From contig NZ_JAEFCB010000035.1 in assembly GCF_016405905.1 (NCBI RefSeq), positions 1 through 45,330 of the forward strand: a stretch of 45,330 nt of DNA, read 5' to 3'. Origin of the DNA: Variovorax sp. IB41. Its GTDB lineage: Bacteria > Pseudomonadota > Gammaproteobacteria > Burkholderiales > Burkholderiaceae_C. Under the pieces are notes generated by a model. It saw only the letters and a program-made list of their open reading frames with translations, did no database searches and was not told where the DNA came from. This document shows, one piece after another, positions 41,264 to 45,330 of the stretch. The stretch's first letter is position 1; every line of letters starts with the position of its first letter. The position numbers were made by a program, and so were the translations under genes.

Positions 41264-41896
41264 ATGAGCCCGCAACTTTCAGCCTTCGACCACAACGACG
41301 CCGCCGATGCGGTGTTCGATGCCACGGGCATCGCTGCCCGCGCCAAGCGCGCCGGCGACCTTGCGCCTGACGCGACATTGCCGGACGGTTCCGGCCGGCC
41401 GGTTCGTCTGTCGGACGAGTGGCGCAAGGGACCGCTCGTGCTGGTTTTCTACCGTGGCGGCTGGTGCGGTTACTGCAGCCTCCAGTTGCGGGCCTGGCAC
41501 CAGCGAGCGGATGACCTCGCACGCCTCGGCGCCACGCTTCTAGCGATCTCTCCGCAGACGCCTGACCACTCGATGCGCACGGCCGAGGACAACCAGCTCG
41601 CGTTCACCGTACTCAGCGATTCCAACCTCGACGCCGCCAATGGCTTCGAACTGGCCTTCACGCTTCCTCCCGAACTCGTGAGCTTCTACGGTTCGGTGGG
41701 CACTGACATTCCCGTTCTGAATGGCAACGGCCTCTGGGTGTTGCCGGTTCCGGCGACCTATGTGATTGACGAGGAAGGCCGCATCCGTTTCGCCCACATT
41801 GAGGAAGACATCCGAAAGCGTGCGGAGCCGGCCGATGTGCTGCGCGTCATCGAAGGCTTGGTCCGCGGCCGCGCCCTCGCGGTGGGCGGCAGCTAG
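41264..41896 (+). CDS. Peroxiredoxin-like protein (AhpC/TSA, PRX-like group)
   Basis: A 210-residue thioredoxin-fold peroxidase. The active-site region is LVLVFYRGGWCGYCSLQLRA with Cys68 and Cys71 in a CxxC motif, unlike the single Cys of classical 2-Cys peroxiredoxins. The later part (ISPQTPDHSMRTAEDNQLAF; VPATYVIDEEGRIRFAHIEE) is typical of the PRX_like2-type family. It reduces peroxides in the cytoplasm, probably with a thiol partner. It follows the zinc-finger gene and ends at a long hairpin. Confidence 0.87.
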   Translation: MSPQLSAFDHNDAADAVFDATGIAARAKRAGDLAPDATLPDGSGRPVRLSDEWRKGPLVLVFYRGGWCGYCSLQLRAWHQRADDLARLGATLLAISPQTPDHSMRTAEDNQLAFTVLSDSNLDAANGFELAFTLPPELVSFYGSVGTDIPVLNGNGLWVLPVPATYVIDEEGRIRFAHIEEDIRKRAEPADVLRVIEGLVRGRALAVGGS

Positions 41897-41906
41897 CGCC
41901 TGCAGC

Positions 41907-41957
41907 GGCCCATGCGACGAAGCCCGCCAGTGACTGGCGGGCTTCGTCGCATGGGCC
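41907..41957. terminator. Perfect 24-bp hairpin between convergent genes
   Basis: 41907-41930 (GGCCCATGCGACGAAGCCCG...) is the exact reverse complement of 41934-41957 around TGA. It lies between the stops of two convergent genes and probably ends transcription from both sides, although neither arm is followed by a T run. Confidence 0.6.
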
Positions 41958-41972
41958 TCGGCAATTCGCTGC

Positions 41973-42269
41973 TCAGTTGGGCGTGCCGCCGGGAACGGGC
42001 TTGCGGCGATTCGGCTTGCGCGCGTCGCGCGTCTGGTGGCGCTTCTCGCCGACAACGGCGGCACTGTCGGTTCCGATCGCGCCGCCTTCGGCGGTCTTGA
42101 CCGTGTCGCCCGAGGGTGCGGCAAGCTTGCCCTGCGATTTCGCCGACACCTTCGCTTGCGCTCGCGCCTGGGGCTTGCTGTCGGTGATGACCTGGTTCTC
42201 AGCCGATTGTGCGAAGACGCTCGTCGCGGCCAGGAAGGCGGCGGTCATGACGGTGATGTGCTTGAACAT
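41973..42269 (-). CDS. Small exported basic protein, unknown function
   Basis: A 98-residue protein with a signal peptide (ITVMTAAFLAATSVFAQS, cleavage near residue 21). The mature part is low in complexity, Lys/Ala/Gln-rich (KPQARAQAKVSAKSQGKLAA), and ends in a basic, Pro-rich tail (ARKPNRRKPVPGGTPN). No Cys or catalytic motif is present. I know of no function. It is transcribed against its neighbours, and nothing links it to the regulon. Confidence 0.7.
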   Translation of the reverse strand: MFKHITVMTAAFLAATSVFAQSAENQVITDSKPQARAQAKVSAKSQGKLAAPSGDTVKTAEGGAIGTDSAAVVGEKRHQTRDARKPNRRKPVPGGTPN

Positions 42270-42404
42270 GGGATTGGCTTTCCGAAAGTGAGTGGGATGA
42301 CACCGCGCGTTGCCGCAAGCGTCCCAAAAAATTCTAGGGTGCGGCCTCGCCGGTTTTCACTTTCGACTGGTGTCATTTCGGAAACATGCCGAGTCCGGGA
42401 CCGG

Positions 42405-42475
42405 ATTGTTGCGCGTTGGGCAACATCGTGAAGCCTCGTGCATGGCTACCGGCGGCAGCCTCCCAAACCTACGCT
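42405..42475 (+). promoter_or_regulatory. Regulon promoter copy 11 (before AhpD-like copy 2)
   Basis: ATTGTTGC-N7-GCAACA at 42405 is a perfect dyad in its inner arms. GCTACCGG is at 42445-42452 and CCTACGCT at 42468-42475; regular 40/23 offsets, 84 bases before the start at 42559. Confidence 0.65.
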
Positions 42476-42558
42476 ACGTCCTGTCTACGCGATCTTCGCA
42501 AACGGATGACTCAGCCGCCTCTGAGTCCAGGCATCTGCCCCCAATTCCAGGAGTAGTC

Positions 42559-43038
42559 ATGACCCAACGCGTCAACTATGTCGAGCAATCGCCCGAGCTC
42601 TTCAAGAAGTTCGTCGAGTTCCTCAACGCCATCAAGGAAAGCACCATCGAAGAACCGATCCGCAACCTCGTGTCGATCCGCACTTCGCAGCTCAACGGCT
42701 GCACGTTCTGCCTGGACATGCACGTCAAGCAGGCCAAGATCCAGGGCGAGCGCGAGCTGCGTCTGTACCACCTGGCCGCGTGGCGCGAGTCGACGCTGTT
42801 CATCCCGCGCGAGCGCGCCGCACTGGCCTGGACCGAAGTGCTGACCAGGCTGCCCGAACAAGGCGTGCCTGACGACATCTACGAGCGCGTGCGCACGCAA
42901 CTGTCGGAAAAGGAAATCTCCGACCTCACCTTCCTCATCATGTCCACCAACGCATGGAGCCGCCTGAACATCGGCTTCAAGAGCGTGCCCGGCGCCTCCG
43001 ACAAGGTGTTCGGCCTGGACAAGGCAAAGCTCGCCTGA
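42559..43038 (+). CDS. Carboxymuconolactone decarboxylase / AhpD-like peroxidase (copy 2)
   Basis: A 159-residue paralogue of the protein at 4244, the same length and nearly the same sequence. The redox motif is LNGCTFCLDMH (Cys48, Cys51, His55). It probably reduces organic peroxides or serves as a disulphide relay. CAGGAG lies before ATG 42559. The region just upstream is also alike in the two paralogues, but only this copy keeps the promoter module. It heads a run of stress genes: NmrA-like, YceI, Ohr and catalase. Confidence 0.87.
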   Translation: MTQRVNYVEQSPELFKKFVEFLNAIKESTIEEPIRNLVSIRTSQLNGCTFCLDMHVKQAKIQGERELRLYHLAAWRESTLFIPRERAALAWTEVLTRLPEQGVPDDIYERVRTQLSEKEISDLTFLIMSTNAWSRLNIGFKSVPGASDKVFGLDKAKLA

Positions 43039-43101
43039 TCCGCGCTGCCAGAACTCACCCCGTCATCCACACGGCCCCTTGCGGGCTACAAGGAAATCAT
43101 C

Positions 43102-43857
43102 ATGAAGATCGTTGTCATCGGCGGCTCGGGCCTTATCGGCTCGAAGGTCGTCAGCAAGCTTCGCGAAGCCGGCCATGAAGTCGTTGCCGCATCGCCAGCA
43201 TCGGGCGTCAACACCATCACCGGCGAAGGCCTGGCGGAGGCCCTCCAAGGCACTCAGGTCGTGCTCGACGTGGCGAACTCGCCCTCGTTCGAGGACAAGG
43301 CTGTGCTCGAGTTCTTCGAGACCTCCGGACGCAACCTGCTGGCCGCGGAAGCCGTGGCCGGCGTGAAGCACCACGTCGCGCTGTCGGTGGTCGGCACGGA
43401 CCGCCTCTCCGAAAGCGGCTACTTCCGCGGCAAGATCGCACAGGAAAAGCTGATCCGCGAATCGAAGATTCCCTACACCATCGTCCATTCGACGCAGTTC
43501 TTCGAGTTCCTCGGCGGCATTGCGCAATCGGGCACCGACGGTGACACCGTGCACCTCTCGCCGGCCTTCGTGCAGCCGATTGCATCGGATGACGTCGCGG
43601 CCGCCGTGGCGGACTACACACTGGGCAGCCCGGTGAATGGTGTAGTCGAAATTGCGGGCCCCGAGCGCGTTCGCTTGTCCGATCTGGTACAGCGTTTTCT
43701 CGCCAAGACCAACGATCCGCGCAAGGTCGTCCAGGACGTGCACGCGCGTTACTTCGGCGCGGAGCTGAAGGACGACACGCTGGTGCCGGGCGCCAATCCG
43801 CGCATCGGCGCGCTCGGCTTCGAGGCTTGGTTCGCACTGCCCAAGCCAGCGCGCTGA
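43102..43857 (+). CDS. NAD(P)-binding NmrA/SDR-like protein
   Basis: A 251-residue atypical short-chain dehydrogenase with the nucleotide motif VVIGGSGLIGSKVVSKL at the N-terminus. A second stretch (LLAAEAVAGVKHHVALSVVG) and KIAQEKLIRESKIPYTIVHS are typical of NmrA/YwnB-like proteins. A Tyr-xxx-Lys catalytic pair is not clear, so it may be a redox sensor or a quinone/NADPH-binding protein rather than a classical dehydrogenase. AAGGAAATC precedes the ATG. It follows AhpD-like copy 2 by 63 bases, probably in one operon. Confidence 0.85.
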   Translation: MKIVVIGGSGLIGSKVVSKLREAGHEVVAASPASGVNTITGEGLAEALQGTQVVLDVANSPSFEDKAVLEFFETSGRNLLAAEAVAGVKHHVALSVVGTDRLSESGYFRGKIAQEKLIRESKIPYTIVHSTQFFEFLGGIAQSGTDGDTVHLSPAFVQPIASDDVAAAVADYTLGSPVNGVVEIAGPERVRLSDLVQRFLAKTNDPRKVVQDVHARYFGAELKDDTLVPGANPRIGALGFEAWFALPKPAR

Positions 43858-43870
43858 CACGAAGCGCGCT

Positions 43871-43896
43871 CTCGGCCGCCTCCTGGTGCGGCCGAG
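43871..43896 (+). terminator. Hairpin after the NmrA-like gene
   Basis: CTCGGCCGC (43871-43879) pairs perfectly with GCGGCCGAG (43888-43896) around an 8-base loop. No T run follows, so it may only attenuate transcription into the YceI gene. Confidence 0.45.
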
Positions 43897-43938
43897 GGCT
43901 CCTGCCCCAGGTCCCCTCTCCTCATCCTTGTGAATCCC

Positions 43939-44520
43939 ATGCCCGACAGCTCCCAACCCTCCACATTGGCCTCGTCGAACCTGGCCGACGTCAGCCGTGG
44001 GCGTTACGTCATCGATCCTGTGCATTCGCATGTGCTGTTCAGCGTTTCGCACTTCGGCATCTCGACCTATTACGGCGAGTTCACCACGCCTGGCGGCACG
44101 CTCGACATTCCGCTGTCAGCAAGCGGCAGTCATACACGCCTGGCGGTGTCTGTACCGGTCGCCAACGTGAAAACGACGAGCCGGATCCTGGACGACGAAC
44201 TCAGGAGCCGCGAATGGCTCGACGGCGAGCGGTTTCCATCGATCGCCTTCGACTTCGCGGCACCTCTTTCCCTTGCCGAAAATTCGTTTCAGGTGAACGG
44301 GGCGCTCACCTTGCACGGCGTGACACGCAACGTCACATTCGATGTGAGCTTCGTCGGCGCCGGCATGAATCCAGCCAAGCAGGTCTACACGATCGGATTC
44401 GACATTCGGGGCCGCATCCGCCGCAGCGAGTACGGCGTCACCGCCGCGCTCCCGATGATCGGCGACGAACTCAGCCTCATCATCAGCGCAGCCTTCGAAC
44501 TCGAAGTTTCAGCCGCCTGA
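43939..44520 (+). CDS. YceI-family protein
   Basis: A 193-residue YceI/lipocalin-like barrel protein. The family opening is GRYVIDPVHSHVLFSVSHFG, followed by the tract FDFAAPLSLAENSFQVNGAL and TLHGVTRNVTFDVSFVG. YceI proteins bind polyisoprenoid or other lipid-like molecules. Here no signal peptide is visible, so this member is probably cytoplasmic, unlike E. coli YceI. ATG 43939 is used; an in-frame GTG lies nine bases earlier. Its neighbours are peroxide-defence genes. Confidence 0.88.
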   Translation: MPDSSQPSTLASSNLADVSRGRYVIDPVHSHVLFSVSHFGISTYYGEFTTPGGTLDIPLSASGSHTRLAVSVPVANVKTTSRILDDELRSREWLDGERFPSIAFDFAAPLSLAENSFQVNGALTLHGVTRNVTFDVSFVGAGMNPAKQVYTIGFDIRGRIRRSEYGVTAALPMIGDELSLIISAAFELEVSAA

Positions 44521-44560
44521 GCACACCGTTCCCCCTCATTGAATTGAACGGAAGCCTGGA

Positions 44561-45106
44561 ATGCCCGCGCAGAAAAGTACAGCCATCGCCTTCGCACCCG
44601 AAGCCGCACAACAAGGCCCATTGCAACCGCCACCTATCGCGCTGCTCGACAAGTACAAGGGGCAGGAATTCGAGCCGATCTATTCGACGGTCGTCACGGT
44701 AAGCGGCGGCGAAGCAGAACACGGTCGGGCGTCGGGCGTGGCGCGCTCCGACGACGGCAACCTGAACGTGCAGCTGCGGCTTCCCACCGCTCTGGGCGGT
44801 GACGGTGGCGGCACCAACCCGGAGCAGCTGTTCGCAGCGGCCTATGCCGCCTGCTTCCATGGAGCCTTGAACCTGTTGGCAGCGAAAAACAAGATTCCGG
44901 TTCACGACGCCAACGTGCAGATGTCCGTCACTTTCGGACGCGACCCCGTCGACGGGCTCTTCATGCTCACGGCCGATGTCCGGATTCACTTGCCCGATGT
45001 CGAGAAAAGCGTGGCCGAAGAACTGGTGCGCAACACGGAACGGTTCTGCCCCTACGCCAAGATGGCGCGCAACGGCATCACGAGCATCGTGGCATTGGCG
45101 GCCTAG
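44561..45106 (+). CDS. Ohr-type organic hydroperoxide reductase (OsmC superfamily)
   Basis: A 181-residue protein with an Ohr core and an extra N-terminal stretch of about 35 residues. Typical segments are TVVTVSGGEAEHGRASGVAR, LPTALGGDGGGTNPEQLFAA and AYAACFHGAL with peroxidatic Cys98; the resolving Cys163 is in RFCPYAKMAR. Both Cys are present, so peroxide reduction with a lipoyl or thiol donor is expected. CGGAAG lies before the ATG. It sits between the YceI and catalase genes. No OhrR gene is in view. Confidence 0.9.
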   Translation: MPAQKSTAIAFAPEAAQQGPLQPPPIALLDKYKGQEFEPIYSTVVTVSGGEAEHGRASGVARSDDGNLNVQLRLPTALGGDGGGTNPEQLFAAAYAACFHGALNLLAAKNKIPVHDANVQMSVTFGRDPVDGLFMLTADVRIHLPDVEKSVAEELVRNTERFCPYAKMARNGITSIVALAA

Positions 45107-45167
45107 GTATCCAGACACCCGCGCCACACTCGCACCGGCGCTCCCTTTCCCTGCGTTCAGAAAGCCT

Positions 45168-45330
45168 ATGAGCGATTCACCAGACACCCCGCGCAAGACC
45201 CCGCTTACCACTGCCTTCGGCGCTCCCGTGGTCGACAACCAGAACAGCCTCACCGCCGGCCCCCGCGGCCCCGTCCTGATGCAGGACGTGTGGCTGCTCG
45301 AGAAGCTGGCCAACCTGAACCGCGAGATCA
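45168..45330 (+). CDS. Catalase (5' part only)
   Basis: The first 54 codons of a gene running out of the window. The protein starts MSDSPDTPRKTPLTTAFGAP and continues VVDNQNSLTAGPRGPVLMQD then VWLLEKLANLNREI, which is the characteristic opening of clade 3 haem catalases (KatA type). It would remove hydrogen peroxide and closes the stress cluster AhpD-NmrA-YceI-Ohr-catalase. The catalytic His and haem Tyr lie beyond the window. Confidence 0.9.
   Translation, partial: MSDSPDTPRKTPLTTAFGAPVVDNQNSLTAGPRGPVLMQDVWLLEKLANLNREI

Overview
The window reads as a chromosomal accessory region of a high-GC betaproteobacterium, most like Variovorax or a related Comamonadaceae/Burkholderiales genus. The grounds are codon use, the TRAP-transporter/IclR start, the density of LysR regulators, glutathione S-transferases (GSTs) and alpha/beta hydrolases, and the gene families themselves. 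The genus is an inference. I see no tRNA, rRNA, CRISPR array or intact insertion sequence.

Layout. 1-2152: start of a TRAP binding protein, a divergent IclR regulator with an IclR-type operator, a hydrolase and a terminator. 2160-2846: a scar holding a phage terminase small-subunit fragment fused to the 3' end of an amino-acid ABC ATPase. 3005-8032: a metallo-hydrolase, an AhpD-like protein and a three-gene periplasmic GMC dehydrogenase operon (Tat small subunit, FAD subunit, cytochrome c). 8460-21231: a regulatory block with three paralogous ~900-970 residue winged-helix/ATPase/TPR regulators, two LuxR-type regulators with degenerate receivers, an input-less histidine kinase, a secreted hydrolase and small membrane proteins. 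21344-34366: a LysR regulator, a Tat-exported haloperoxidase-like hydrolase, dienelactone hydrolase and GST, then a set resembling the lower lindane/pentachlorophenol pathway: LinD-like glutathione dehalogenase, amidase, tryptophan-dioxygenase-like haem protein, nitroreductase, PcpA/LinE/MhqO-like ring-cleavage dioxygenase, WrbA-type quinone reductase, LysR regulator, maleylacetate-reductase-like enzyme. 34524-38855 and on to 40623: envelope proteins including a PagL-like lipid A deacylase, a GST, two OsmC proteins (one fused to a hydrolase) and a cupin. 40941-45330: zinc-finger protein, peroxiredoxin, second AhpD-like protein, NmrA-like protein, YceI, Ohr and the start of a catalase.

The main observation is a 71-bp promoter module repeated eleven times on both strands with fixed internal spacing. 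Nine copies carry an upstream dyad ATTGRTGC-N7-RCAACA, which contains the LysR-type T-N11-A box. It is followed 40 bp downstream of its start by CCTACCG or CCTTCTG, and 23 bp further by a CCTACGAT-type -10. Two copies, exactly those before the LinD-like and nitroreductase/LinE-like operons, replace the dyad with ATCGTTCG and a shared downstream block. This ties scattered genes into one apparent LysR-controlled regulon for aromatic, quinone, electrophile and peroxide handling, with the histidine kinase also a member. The LysR genes at 21344 and 32189 are candidate activators. Substrates are not determinable from sequence alone.
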